Counted from the first letter of the stretch, positions 40,601 through 42,615 are shown. The stretch: DNA of 64,000 nucleotides from Kibdelosporangium sp040675465 (GCF_040675465.1 NZ_JBFAPA010000002.1:62001-126000), one strand, 5' to 3'. Numbers and translations are program-made. The notes: generated by a model not told the origin, from the letters alone.

Positions 40601-41121
40601 AGGCGCCCGTGGTGAACACGGCGGCGTTCGACAAGGTCCTGGCGCTCACGGGCGTCAAGCGGATCGAGGCCCTGCGCAACCTGGTCTGCGGTGAGGTCGC
40701 GATGGTCCTGGGCCACAGCAGTGGCGACTCCATCGACCCGACCGCGGCGTTCAAGGACATGGGCTTCGACTCGCTGACCGCCGTCGACCTGCGCAATCGC
40801 CTGGCCGTGGCAACGAACCTGCAGCTCCCGGCCACTCTGGTGTTCGACTACCCGACCCCCGACGAGCTCACCGGGTACCTGGGCGGCCTGTTCACGGTCG
40901 ACAGCGCAAGCGGCCTCCTGGCCGAGCTGGACAAGCTGGAGAAGGCCTTGACCGAGTCCGAAGTGGACACTGAGCTGCACAAGCAGGTGGCCGCCCGCCT
41001 CGACATCCTGCGCACCCGTTGGGGTGCGCAGGCCGAGACGGGGAGCGAGACCGAGTTCGACTTCGACTCGGCCACCGACACCGAGATGTTCGAACTCCTC
41101 GACCAGGAGCTCGGCCGGTAA
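13726..41121 (+). CDS. Giant type I PKS: KSQ loading module plus five KS-AT-DH-KR-ACP modules
   Basis: One uninterrupted 9131-aa reading frame with 28 catalytic or carrier domains: loading KSQ-AT-ACP, then five modules each KS-AT-DH-KR-ACP. All five extender ATs have HAFH (malonyl-CoA). All five DHs keep the HxxxGxxxxP histidine. All five KRs have LDD (B-type), NADPH loops and the active-site Tyr. All five KSs keep Cys and both His. The loading AT has YASH (methylmalonyl), so decarboxylation by KSQ should give a propionyl starter. The predicted product is a propionyl-primed chain with five consecutive, probably trans, double bonds on the last ACP (Ser9016). A class 1 C-terminal docking domain (about 9060-9131) hands it to a subunit outside the window. 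The start is TTG with AGGGAG upstream. A single TTA codon (Leu8367) may make full translation bldA-dependent. Two in-frame palindromic insertions lie in KS-AT linkers. Confidence 0.96.
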   Translation: MNRDAIAVVGIACRFPSAPSPAAFWRMLCDGVSAVGEVPAERWTGEGANRWGAFLDGVDRFDAGFFGISPREARAMDPQQRLTLELGWEALEDAGFLPSALRDSNAGVFVGVTADDYAKLGGLADIGHHTLTGTNRAIIANRLSYFLGLRGPSLVVDTGQSSSLVAVHLACESLRRGESDIALAGGVQLNLVPESAVGMERFGALSPDGRAYTFDDRANGTVRGEGGALVLLKQLAQAIVDGDEVYCVIEGSAVNNDGTSEGLTVPNPDAQEAVIRAACRRSGLDPSQVSYVELHGTGTKVGDPIEASALGAVYGAGRDPGTPLLTGSVKTNIGHLEAAAGIAGLVKVALSVRNGMVPPSLNFERPNPEIPFEERNLDIVRDTTLWPGGLAGVSSFGVGGTNCHIVVSGSPETRPVTADRTGAPVAFPLSGRDDEALRAQAARLYSFMEDSPEIPVQDLGFSLATTRTRFPRRGVVVGGDREELLTSLRSLAVGSSSADVITGSAAAAGPVVFVFPGQGSQWVGMAGDLLDQSEVFAARIAECAEALAPYIDWSLTSVLRDEPDAPSLDRVDVVQPALWAVMVSLAAVWRAAGIEPAAVLGQSQGEVAAACVAGALSLADGAKVVCERTKLLQDHLSGKGGLASVLLPVDEVKARLHPQLSIGGVNGPASTVVSGPLEQLNELIEKWPEARRINIDYASHSSQVVRIEKQMREVLADIQPRVPEIPLYSTVTGELVEDASLDADYWYRNLRQAVELQKALGTVAAEGLATFVECSPHPVLIGALQDCIQHAGHTPVTVPTLRRNEGGLRRFIKSLAELYVQGGEVDWSRLVPGTRRTSLPTYAFQRERYWLDGVSAPTGIPAAQERPQPVSTDADQRLDVAWLVRIETAAVLGISDPEQLDVSMPFKELGYDSTMTVELVVRLNSATGLKLSSTTLFSYPTPETLTDHLVSALVGVVSDSDAVIASSTEPIAIVGMGCRYPGGVQSPDDLWRLLVDEIDAIGDLPLDRGWELTGHKGAFLYDAGDFDPAFFGISPREAVAMDPQQRLVLEVSWEALESAGIVPAALKGSRTGVFVGAMAQDYGPRLHEPSGEAEGYVLVGTTPSVLSGRLAYTLGLEGPAVTVDTACSSSLVALHMAAQALRAGECSLALAGGVTVMSEPGIFVEFAKLGGLAGDGRCKSFSDTADGTGWSEGVGMIVLERLSDAERNGHQVLGVIRGSAVNSDGASNGLTAPNGASQQRVIRQALASAGLSTADVDAIEAHGTGTKLGDPIEAEALLATYGQNRENPLLLGSIKSNIGHSQAAAGVAGVIKMVQAMRHGVLPRTLHVHAPSSHVDWTAGSIELLTSPAEWPALDRVRRAAVSSFGISGTNAHLIVEGVVSDFARSATQNHSRPVPLVLSAKSEGAVRGQAELLADWLGADVELADVAFSLATTRTAFDKRATVVAADRDEAVAALRAFAEDGTAAGPVAGKTGFLFAGQGSQRLGMGRELYARFPVFAHAFDLVLAELDSELPDVIWGEDAERLNQTGFTQPALFALEVALYRLVESWGVRPDYLVGHSIGEIAAAHVAGVLSLQDACKLVSARARLMQALPAGGAMVSLRATEEEVAPLLTSQVGIAAVNGPGSVVIAGDEAEVMAIAAQFEKAKRLRVSHAFHSPLMDPMLDEFRAVVAELDFSEPRIPMLSPVSKPEYWVRHVREAVRFADHVEALREAGVSKFVEIGPDGVLTAMARESLSENDVLIPLLRKDRGEDTAIAQAVGQLFEAGVPVGWKAFFPDAQRVDLPTYAFQHQRYWPKPVRGWSASAIGLTSAQHPLLGAAVELAGSPGEVLFTGRLSLQSHPWLAGHVIDGSVLLPGTAFLELALRAADEVGCDTVEELTLSAPLVLPERGGVHVQVSVGVDQSGRRSLGIYARPDSADEQAWVQHATGVLAGGASAGSFDTEWPPVGAESVDLDGFYDQLADRGFAYGPPFQGLRAVWRRGEEVFAEVGLNVDEEREANAFGLHPALLDMVLHATNFAGLAGALPFSWQGVSLHAVGASALRVKVIPAGPEVVGISVADGVGQPVATVDSLVMRVPSAAQLTSVDSLYRMDWVPVAGGSLDAPVVQGTDVHTVLAALQSNVDSQLVVRTRGAFEDNLAAAAVWGLVRAAQVEYPGRFVIVDSDGDLPPLNTDEPQQIVRDGKLYAGRLVKVAPVQELPAWDPEGTVLITGGTGGLGRLLARHLVTEYGVRHLLLVSRRGVVEGLEDLDASITVAACDVTDRDALAQLLSSLDGPLTAVVHAAGTLDDGLLASLTPERLDTVLATKADAAWALHELTQDMDLAAFIMFSSVIGTLGGAGQANYAAANAYLDGLARLRHAQGLPALSLAWGPWAQELGGMTGSLSDVDMQRFARAGMLPLEGADGLRLFDAALASGEPVVVPVRLDLPGLRERDEVPSALRGLVRRTRRAAQAGAANGSFAQSLAGLDAEQRLTAAAELVRAQAAAVLAAEAAGIDGGMTFKEIGFDSLTAIELRDRLSTKSGLRLSPTVIFDYPTVAGLAGHLVDELFGTDVLSPVIPGVLVGNDPIVIVGMGCRYPGGVESPEDLWRLVTDGADAISGFPTDRGWDLDALYNTDPDHPGTSYSREGGFLHTAAEFDAAFFGMSPREALATDVQQRLLLEVSWEAVERAGIDPVGLRGSQTGVFAGVMYNDYGKVLERDEFEGHVINGSFASVVTGRVSYTLGLEGPAVTVDTACSSSLVAMHMAAQALRSGECSLALAGGVTVMSTPRSFVEFSRQRGLSPDGRCRSFSESANGVGWSEGVGMLVLERQSDAIRNGHPILAVFRGSAINQDGASNGLTAPNGPSQQRVIRQALASAGLSTSDVDVVEAHGTGTTLGDPIEAQALLATYGQNRENPLLLGSIKSNIGHTQAAAGVAGVIKMVQAMQHGELPQTLHVDAPSSHVDWTAGAVELITSQVAWPEVSRVRRAGVSSFGISGTNAHVILEQVVNAEATAVAVKTPPPLVLSAKSPAALSAQAARLVEHFEAGASIADTAFSLAGRSGFEHRAAVVAEDRDGVLAGLAALAEGRPALGVLTGSPVPGKTGFLFAGQGSQRLGMGKDLYDRFDVFAGVLDAVLAGLDPAVRSVVWGADAEALNRTEFTQPAIFALEVALYRLLENWGVKPDYLVGHSVGEIAAAHVAGVLSLSDACKLVTARARLMQALSAGGAMVSVRATEDEVSPLLTSQVGIAAVNGPTSVVVAGDEAEVLTIASRFEKSKRLRVSHAFHSPLMDPMLDEFRAVVSELEFSEPRIAMLSPVSDPEYWVRHVREAVRFADHVRALHEAGVSRFVEIGPDGVLTAMARESLPDSAVLVPVLRKDRPEGLSAMTALGQLLVHGGRIDWAALVPGAQRIGLPTYAFQHERYWPSAGRTLLSSAVELADSPGESLLSGTVSLQTHPWLADHRIRGSVLLPGTAFVELAVQAGDHVGCDTLAELTLSTPLVVPEQGGVQIQVAVGPEGSGSRSVAFYSRPAGTVEWTKHASGLLTTGAVSVDFDSVEWPPAGAEIIDLDGLYSQLTANGFDYGPACRGLTAAWQRDGEVFAEVSLNEENRADASLFGLHPALLDSVLRATALGALAEPGVLPFSWQGFSLHAEGATSVRVKMSPVGPNEVSIALTDPAGGPVACVESLVLRPMSTAGSSRDPLFRLDWVPFSVGDATVDFETVAVEGDVYAATTTALERVQAALADDSRLVFVTRGAVDGSDLAAAAVWGLVRSAQIEHPDRFTLVDSDGSSDLVAAVASGEPQLVIRDGEVKIGRLARVAAIDTFEWAPDSTVLITGGTGGLGALIAKHLAGQGVRDLVLVSRRGLEAPGAAELVASLADLGATARVHACDMADRDAVAELLAANPVTAVIHSAGVLDDGVIESLTPERFATVLRSKVDAAWNLHSLTQDLSAFVVFSSVVGTLGGAGQANYAAANAFLDALAVHRQSQGLPATSLAWGPWAQASGMTSALSEADMQRLARAGMPPIEPAQGLALFDAALAAGTPAVLPVRFDLAALRASGEVPYAFRGLIKTRTRRTAGVASAVSDRFARLTEADRRTALVDLVRVQVALVLGHATADTIDPTRAFQEQGFDSLTAVDLRNRLAAETGLRLPATLTFDYPTVNTLAAYLFDSLFGADVDVPVVSGAIVSDDPIVIVGMGCRYPGGVSSPEDLWELVSSGVDAVSGFPVNRGWDLDSLYNPDPAHFGTTYSREGGFLHEAGAFDASFFGLSPREAVAMDSQQRLLLEVSWEAVERAGIDPLALRGSRTGVFAGVMYSDYATILSGTEFEGFQSNGSAPSIASGRVSYALGLEGPAVTVDTACSSSLVAMHLAAQALRSGECSLALAGGVTVMSTPLAFVEFSRQRGLAPDGRCKSFSDSADGVGWAEGVGMLVLERQSDAVRNGHRILAVVRGSAVNQDGASNGLTAPNGPSQQRVIRQALASAGLSTSDVDAVEAHGTGTTLGDPIEAQALLATYGQDRSAPLLLGSLKSNIGHAQAAAGVAGVIKMVQAMRHGVVPKTLHVTSASSHVDWTEGAVELVTDEVEWPETGRARRAGVSSFGISGTNAHVILEGVNAEAGATAAPSEGPVPLVLSGKSDDAVRAQAERLAAHLAAQDGKLDAGLSVGSGGVAGLGDVAFSLARSRSPFEHRAAIVAADGDQAVAALRAVADGEAAVGRGVSGGKVGFLFAGQGSQRLGMGRDLYLQYPVFAEAFDAALGVLEPGLREIMWGDDAEVLSQTGFTQPALFAFEVALYRLVESWGVRADYLVGHSIGEIAAAHVAGVLSLADAGRLVSARARLMQALPAGGAMVSVRATEEEVVPLLTGRVGIAAVNGPNSVVIAGDEAEVLAIAGRFEKSKRLKVSHAFHSPLMDPMLDEFRVVVAELTFAEPRIPMLSPVSEPEYWVQHVREAVRFADHVTVLSDVGVTRFVEVGPDGVLTAMARESLPDEAVFIPLQRKGRPIAQAVGELFVAGIAMDWSALLPGARIVDLPTYGFQHEWFWPKAARALGNAAAIGLTAAGHPLLGGTIELADSDDVVFTGRLSISTHPWLAEHVVQGSVLVPGAAFVEMAFRAGEQVGCERIDELTLGAALVLPERSGVQVQVRVGTPDEDGRRSIGVFARADEQHWTQHAGGFLSAAVSPSFQLADWPPVADCVDVTDFYDGRAADGFDYGPLFQGLTAAWRAGDQVFAEVSLASEETGFGIHPALLDATLHAARLLGVSDRGVPFAWEDVSLHASGASSVRVRLRLLGSDTVSVEIADSAGAPVASIGSLTVRAQAQPVADDLYSVEWVTAKLAKASGDYTIVEVSAGEDVVASAHAVAAAVLDRIQGTDERLAFVTRGDLAASVVWGLVRSAQVEQPGRFMLVDTDGSLEVAAALGLDEPQVRIRDGEVRVARLARVTADASHTWDGTVLITGGTGGLGRLVAKHLAEQGVRDLLLVSRRGGGSDLVAELASLGASARVVACDVTDRDALASLLAGESLSAVIHTAGVLDDGVLGSLTPERIDAVLRPKVDAAWNLHELTQVMDLSAFVLFSSVAGTFGGAGQANYAAGNTFLDALAEHRRAQGLPAVSLAWGPWSQAGGMTSTLTDTDIERMNRSGLPPLSVSQGLALFDAAMASSKGAVVPVRLDLPVIRALGDVPHMLRGLVRAPKRRSASATPLTERLAGLGEGERREVLVDLVRTQVAMVLGHANGSSVDSTRAFQDLGFDSLTAVELRNRLGTVTGMRLPATVVFDYPTVTALAGFLLESLFGTDVVAPVVSGALVSDDPIVIVGMGCRYPGGVSSPEDLWRLVADGVDAVSGFPVDRGWDLDGLYDPDPSHIGTSYTREGGFLHTAAEFDADLFGLSPREALATDAQQRLLLEVSWEAVERAGIDPLSLRGSQTGVFAGVMYNDYGTLLGGGEFEGYQGNGSAGSVASGRISYTFGLEGPAVTVDTACSSSLVAMHLAAQALRSGECSLALAGGVTVMSTPLAFVEFSRQRGLAPDGRCKSFSDSADGVGWAEGVGMLVLERQSDAIRNGHRILAALKGSAVNQDGASNGLTAPNGPSQQRVIRQALASAGLSTSDVDAVEAHGTGTTLGDPIEAQALLATYGQDRSVPLLLGSIKSNIGHTQAAAGVAGVIKMVMAMRHGVLPRTLHLTEPSSHVEWTEGDIELLAEDTAWPEVGRVRRAGVSSFGISGTNAHVILEGVASEISAPVVAGVVPLVLSGKTEAALRAQAERLADYLEDSERADAASAAGMAGQAAAPLVGEGERAGGLGAVGSGAADGRLGAPGAAGGLGDVALSLGTGRAGFEYRAAVVGGELGGVVGALRAFADGQSSAVVSGVVGGGKTGFLFAGQGSQRVGMGRDLYERYPVFAEAFDAALGVLEPGLREIMWGDDAEVLSQTGFTQPALFAFEVALYRLVESWGVRADYVVGHSIGEIAAAHVAGVLSLADAGRLVSARARLMQALPAAGAMVSLRASEEAVRPQLTEKAGIAAVNGPDSVVIAGDEAEVLAIAGRFEKSKRLKVSHAFHSPLMDPMLDEFRAVVSELEFGEPQIPMFSPVSEPEYWVRHVREAVRFSEHVKALDEAGVTRFVEVGPDGVLTAMARESLPEEATTIALQRKDRSIAEAVGQLYVSGVELDWAQVLPGAQWVDVPTYAFQHERYWPSARRRVTGAGIDHPLLDAAIELADTGMLFTGGLSLHTHPWLADHVIHGSVLVPGTAFLELVVRAGDEVGCAAIEDITMAQPLILAEHDNVQIQVWVGSEDAGRRPVTVSSRTANGQPWTRHATGVLTTTEQPVMFEAAEWPPAGAEPIDVTEFYQGRADKGFDYGPAFQRMVKAWQVGEDVVAEIRVSEEDSYAIHPALLDAALHAGILLGLDGVPFTWDRVAFHATGATDVRVKVAKTGTSSFSLAIADTAGNPVASVGSLGLREPITKQAKNDSLFRVEWTPITVAEAESDDVIVSIAANGDVIDSAHALTHDVLERIQIWLSEDKQERLVFVTQGAVDGTDVAAAAVWGLVRSAQAEHPGRFVLLDTDGSVAAEAAAASGEPQLMIREGEVRAARLARITPQGTYAWDGTVLITGGTGGLGALVARHLVAQGVEDLVLTSRRGLAAPGAPELVEELAGLGARVRVFECDVADRDAVAALLDEVEVNAVVHTAGVLDDSVVEALTPERLDAVLRPKVDAAWNLHELTHDLSAFIVFSSLAGTLGNPGQANYAAANAFLDALAEHRRAQGLPGTSLAWGPWATGMAGELAEADVQRLTRAGTPPLQADEGLALLDAALGVDCAAVVPVGLDLAAVRAQGEIPFLMRGLVRPSRKASKSTSDSGLVRDLAGLGAEERTDALIELVRREVAMVLGHSSGDAIDVLRAFQDLGFDSLTAVELRNRLTAATGMRLPAAVVFDYPTVTALADYLLGELFGAVAVKATVPDKVVVDNDPIVVVGMGCRYPGGVSSPEDLWRLVADGVDAVSGFPTDRGWDLASLYDPDPDHFGTSYTREGGFLHNAGDFDPGFFGLSPREALATDAQQRLLLEVSWEAVERAGIDPGALRGSQTGVFAGVMYNDYGNLLGGGEFEGYQGNGSAGSVASGRVAYALGLEGPAVTVDTACSSSLVALHWASQALRSGECSLALAGGVTVMSTPVAFIEFSRQRGLSPDGRCKSFSQDADGVGWAEGVGMLVLERQSDAIRNGHRILAVVKGSAVNQDGASNGLTAPNGPSQQRVIRQALAAAGLSTSDIDAVEAHGTGTKLGDPIEAEALLATYGQDRETPLLLGSIKSNIGHTQAAAGVAGVIKMIMAMRNGVLPKTIHLGEPSSHVDWTAGDVELLAEETAWPEVGRARRAGVSSFGISGTNAHVILEAPEVVRGSTGSNQYNHSRGVVPLVVSGKSAEAVRGQARRLAAHLSEDVPLADVALSLTERTRFEHRAAVVAGNRDEAVEALTRLAEGRQPTGSVTSGKTAFLFAGQGSQRLGMGRELYARFPVFADTLDAVLSELDPALREVMWEGDGEALNQTGFTQPALFALEVALYRLLESWGVKPDYLVGHSIGEIAAAHVAGVLSLPDACTLVSARARLMQALPTGGAMVSLRASEDEVRPQLTEKVGIAAVNGPNSVVIAGDETVVLAIAARFEKSKRLKVSHAFHSPLMDPMLDDFRAVVEGLRFAEPRIPMLSPVTEPEYWVRHVREAVRFADHIQAVHEAGVSKFVEIGPDGVLTAMARESLPDSAVLIPVLRKDRDEEQAALSAVAQVHVVGGRVDWVALLPDASRVDLPTYAFQHERIWPKPLQAKADVASAGLAAANHPLLGGAVELADTDGVLFTGRLSLQSHSWLADHVVMGQTLFPGTAFVELALRAGQQVGCGRIAELMLGAPLIMPADDSVQLQVRVGDADESGRRPVTVFSRTNEEPWTQHANGFLAETTTVGESPAHWPPAGAEPVDLEGFYDSRAANGFDYGPVFQGLTAAWKSGNDVFAEISVPEADGFGLHPALLDSALHAASLLEMSQRGVPFAWEGVSLYAPGAATLRVKLSGAGSNAISLVITDRSGALVATVDSLAVREVTTAAPENLFRLDWIPAPAMGNRPAVVQVNDLDELTEVPEAVLVPVSAQGDVVEAAHTTAACVLDLLQRWLSDERYASSRLVLVTEQDLATSVTWGLVRSAQSENPGRFALVNTDGTEASKAVIPAAVGLDEPQVIIRDGEVRIARLARTQPSGEDTPWAGPVLITGGTGGLGKLIAQHLVTEHGVTELVLTSRSGPDAPGAAELVEALAGLGAQATVVACDVTDRSAVAALLSATPVKGIVHSAGVLDDGIVDSLTPQRLATVLKPKVDAAWNLHELAGDVEKFVLFSSLAGTLGGAGQANYAAANTFLDALAEHRRAQGLPATSIAWGLWADGMGTDNTRLARTGVVPIEPEEGLALFDSSVITEHAVVVPARFDLPVFRERGEIPHALRGLIKAPARKAPVVNTAAFDKVLALTGVKRIEALRNLVCGEVAMVLGHSSGDSIDPTAAFKDMGFDSLTAVDLRNRLAVATNLQLPATLVFDYPTPDELTGYLGGLFTVDSASGLLAELDKLEKALTESEVDTELHKQVAARLDILRTRWGAQAETGSETEFDFDSATDTEMFELLDQELGR
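16633..21357 (+). other. PKS module 1: KS-AT(malonyl)-DH-KR-ACP
   Basis: Approximate residues 970-2544. KS Cys1127; AT Ser1560 with HAFH 1653-1656; DH His1846 (GHVIDGSVLLP) and Asp2009; KR LDD 2285-2287 and Tyr2342; ACP Ser2506. The KS-AT linker contains an in-frame palindromic insertion at 17862-17903. Confidence 0.92.
17862..17903. repeat. In-frame palindromic repeat, copy 1 (module 1 KS-AT linker)
   Basis: Arms CGTGAGTGATTTTGC (17862-17876) and GCAAAACCACTCACG (17889-17903) are inverted repeats with one mismatch. The outer CGTGAGTG/CACTCACG is shared with the copies at 37326 and 41125. It encodes roughly VSDFARSATQNHSR in frame, right after the KS (HLIVEG) and before the next linker motif (VPLVLSAKS). 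Confidence 0.85.
21415..26190 (+). other. PKS module 2: KS-AT(malonyl)-DH-KR-ACP
   Basis: Approximate residues 2564-4155. KS Cys2734; AT Ser3169 (GHSVGE) with HAFH 3262-3265; DH His3441 (DHRIRGSVLLP); KR LDD 3897-3899; ACP Ser4114 (GFDSL). All domains look functional. Confidence 0.92.
26236..31040 (+). other. PKS module 3: KS-AT(malonyl)-DH-KR-ACP
   Basis: Approximate residues 4171-5772. KS Cys4342; AT Ser4791 with HAFH 4884-4887; DH His5073 (EHVVQGSVLVP); KR LDD 5512-5514 with NYAAGN around the active Tyr; ACP Ser5730. Long tracts of KS and AT are identical in DNA to module 4. Confidence 0.92.
26777..26984 (+). repeat. Intragenic repeat A, identical to 31625-31832
   Basis: A 208-bp stretch of the module 3 KS is identical, base for base as I read it, to 31625-31832 in module 4. 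A second identical tract of 126 bp in the AT region (27916-28041 and 32860-32985) supports recent conversion between the modules. These tracts use more T and G in third codon positions than neighbouring modules. Confidence 0.85.
31084..36005 (+). other. PKS module 4: KS-AT(malonyl)-DH-KR-ACP
   Basis: Approximate residues 5787-7427. KS Cys5958; AT Ser6439 with HAFH 6532-6535; DH His6714 (DHVIHGSVLVP); KR LDD 7168-7170 with a proline in GNPGQANY; ACP Ser7384. The KS-AT linker carries a Gly/Ala-rich expansion of roughly 45 residues (about 32470-32625) absent from modules 1, 2 and 5. Confidence 0.92.
31625..31832 (+). repeat. Intragenic repeat A, second copy (module 4 KS)
   Basis: Identical partner of 26777-26984. 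Identity breaks where the sequence turns from GATGC-T (module 3) to GATGC-C (module 4), then resumes with long matching stretches to about 32028. Confidence 0.85.
36052..40890 (+). other. PKS module 5: KS-AT(malonyl)-DH-KR-ACP
   Basis: Approximate residues 7443-9055. KS Cys7613; AT Ser8049 with HAFH 8142-8145; DH His8335 (DHVVMGQTLFP); KR LDD 8806-8808; ACP Ser9016. A palindromic insertion lies in the KS-AT linker at 37326-37367, and the gene's TTA codon lies in this DH. Confidence 0.92.
37326..37367. repeat. In-frame palindromic repeat, copy 2 (module 5 KS-AT linker)
   Basis: Arms CGTGCGTGGTTCTACTGG (37326-37343) and CCAGTACAACCACTCACG (37350-37367) are inverted repeats with two mismatches, with TGGTTCTAACCA at the centre. 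It encodes approximately VRGSTGSNQYNHSR in frame, at the same structural place as copy 1. Confidence 0.85.
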
Positions 41122-41124
41122 CCC

Positions 41125-41170
41125 CTCGTGAGTGGTTGTCCTGGTTGCAACCGGGACAACCACTCACGAG
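41125..41170. repeat. Palindromic repeat, copy 3 (just after the giant PKS stop)
   Basis: Perfect 17-bp arms CTCGTGAGTGGTTGTCC (41125-41141) and GGACAACCACTCACGAG (41154-41170) surround a core whose GGTTGCAACC is itself a palindrome, so 46 bp pair almost completely. It begins three bases after the TAA stop. This intergenic copy is probably closest to the intact element. It could also act in transcript termination or stability. Confidence 0.88.
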
Positions 41171-41179
41171 CGCAAGGAA

Positions 41180-41215
41180 AAGAGCCGCTGCACCATCGGG
41201 GGTGCAGCGGCTCTT
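41180..41215. terminator. Bidirectional intrinsic terminator after the giant PKS
   Basis: Perfect 15-bp arms AAGAGCCGCTGCACC (41180-41194) and GGTGCAGCGGCTCTT (41201-41215) with a 6-base loop, flanked by A-rich sequence on the left and Ts on the right. It separates the giant PKS (+) from the DUF5988 gene (-) and suits both directions. Confidence 0.85.
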
Positions 41216-41228
41216 TGGGTGCGATGGT

Positions 41229-41432
41229 CTATTCGGCGATCTTGGTCCGGCCGCACCAGCGGAAGACCGGCCGGGACTCGCCTTCGACCATCAGGAACTC
41301 GCCATTGTGCGCGAAGTGCTCGTACCCGGAGGCGAAGGGCACTTTGACCTTGTCGTCCAGCCCGGTGACCACCGGGCCCTCAGTGACCTCCGCGGGACCT
41401 CCGGCGAGCACCGCCTTTGTTGCCGTCACCAT
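41229..41432 (-). CDS. DUF5988 family small protein
   Basis: A 67-aa protein with an excellent ribosome site (GGAAAGGAG) 7 bases before the ATG at 41432; the longer frame upstream of it is ignored for that reason. It shows the pattern I associate with DUF5988: an AVLAGGP opening, a KVKVPFASGYEHF centre and a VFRWCGRTKIAE end. Such proteins are often seen beside actinomycete PKS and NRPS genes; their function is unknown. It has no signal peptide, membrane segment or cysteine cluster. It is a single leftward gene convergent with the giant PKS, and diverges from the aminotransferase gene with 130 bp between them. A binding or accessory role in the pathway is speculation. Confidence 0.8.
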   Translation of the reverse strand: MVTATKAVLAGGPAEVTEGPVVTGLDDKVKVPFASGYEHFAHNGEFLMVEGESRPVFRWCGRTKIAE

Positions 41433-41562
41433 GGGCGTCTCCTTTCCGTACAGCACCGACTGTGACCCAGCGGACACTGGGAATGCCCTGGAGCGACTGG
41501 TGGTTTCCATGCAAAGACGGGCCTACGCTCGCGGGCGACAGCGGCTGAGCGGAGATGAGAGC

Positions 41563-42615
41563 ATGCACCTCGACTACCAGGTCTCGCGCCCGTACATCGC
41601 AGGCCAGGAACTCGCGTATGTCACCGACGCGGTGAAGTCCGGCTGGTTGTCCTCGCAGGGGCCGATGGTCCAGCGGTTCGAGGAGCTGTGGGCCGGCTAC
41701 AACGGTGTTGCCCACGGCGTTGCGTGCTCCTCGGGCACGACCGCGCTCACGCTTGCCCTGCGCGCACTGGGGATCGGGCCCGGCGACGAGGTGATCGTGC
41801 CCGAGTTCACCATGATCGCCTCGGCCTGGGCGGTCACCTACACCGGCGCCACTCCCGTTTTCGTGGACTGCGGCGACGACCTGCTGATCGACGTGAACCA
41901 GATCGAGGACAAGATCACGCCGCGGACCAAGGCCATCATGCCGGTGCACATCTACGGCCGCCGCTGCGCGATGGAGGACATCCTCAAGATCGCCTACGAG
42001 TACAACCTGCGTGTGGTCGAGGACTCCGCCGAGGCCCACGGCGTGCGCCCGACCGGTGACATCGCCTGCTTCTCGCTGTTCGCCAACAAGATCATCACCT
42101 CCGGTGAGGGCGGGATCTGCGTCACCAACGACCCGCACCTGGCCGCCCAGATGACCCACCTGCGGGGCATGGCGTTCAGCAAGGAGCACAACTTCATCCA
42201 CAAGAAGCTCGCCTACAACTTCCGGATGACCAACCTGCAGGCCGCGGTGGCGACCGCGCAGGCCGAGCAGATCGACGAGATCCTGGCCGCCCGCAAGCAC
42301 ATCGAGGCCACCTACGACAAGGGCCTCGAAGGCATCGACGGGATCACCCTGATGCCGACGCGGGATGTGCTGTGGATGTACGACCTGCGCGCCCAGGACC
42401 GCGACGGGCTGATGAAGTTCCTGCGGGAGGGCGGGATCGAGACCCGGTACTTCTTCCAGCCCATGTCCCGCCAGCCGATGTACTACAGCCCGGACTGGTC
42501 CTCGCTCAACGCCGCCAAGTTCGCCGCCGACGGCCTCTACCTGCCCACGTACGTCGGCCTGACCGACGAGGACCAGGACAGGATCGTCGCCCGCGTGCGC
42601 GCCTTCTACTCGTAG
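41563..42615 (+). CDS. DegT/DnrJ/EryC1/StrS-family PLP aminotransferase
   Basis: A 350-aa fold-type I aminotransferase of the sugar-aminotransferase family. The start ATG at 41563 has GGAG 8 bases upstream; the frame is open much further upstream but that part resembles nothing. The family pattern is complete: SRPYI near the N terminus, CSSGTTALTLALRALGI, GDEVIVPEFT, a VVEDSAEAHG segment, and internal-aldimine Lys176 in ANKIITSGEGG. Relatives transaminate nucleotide-linked 4-keto-6-deoxy sugars (perosamine- and desosamine-type pathways) or inositol ketones. No sugar nucleotide enzyme, dehydratase or glycosyltransferase lies in this window, so an amino sugar for the polyketide would need genes elsewhere. 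Direct transamination of a polyketide-derived ketone or aldehyde is less typical. Confidence 0.9.
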   Translation: MHLDYQVSRPYIAGQELAYVTDAVKSGWLSSQGPMVQRFEELWAGYNGVAHGVACSSGTTALTLALRALGIGPGDEVIVPEFTMIASAWAVTYTGATPVFVDCGDDLLIDVNQIEDKITPRTKAIMPVHIYGRRCAMEDILKIAYEYNLRVVEDSAEAHGVRPTGDIACFSLFANKIITSGEGGICVTNDPHLAAQMTHLRGMAFSKEHNFIHKKLAYNFRMTNLQAAVATAQAEQIDEILAARKHIEATYDKGLEGIDGITLMPTRDVLWMYDLRAQDRDGLMKFLREGGIETRYFFQPMSRQPMYYSPDWSSLNAAKFAADGLYLPTYVGLTDEDQDRIVARVRAFYS

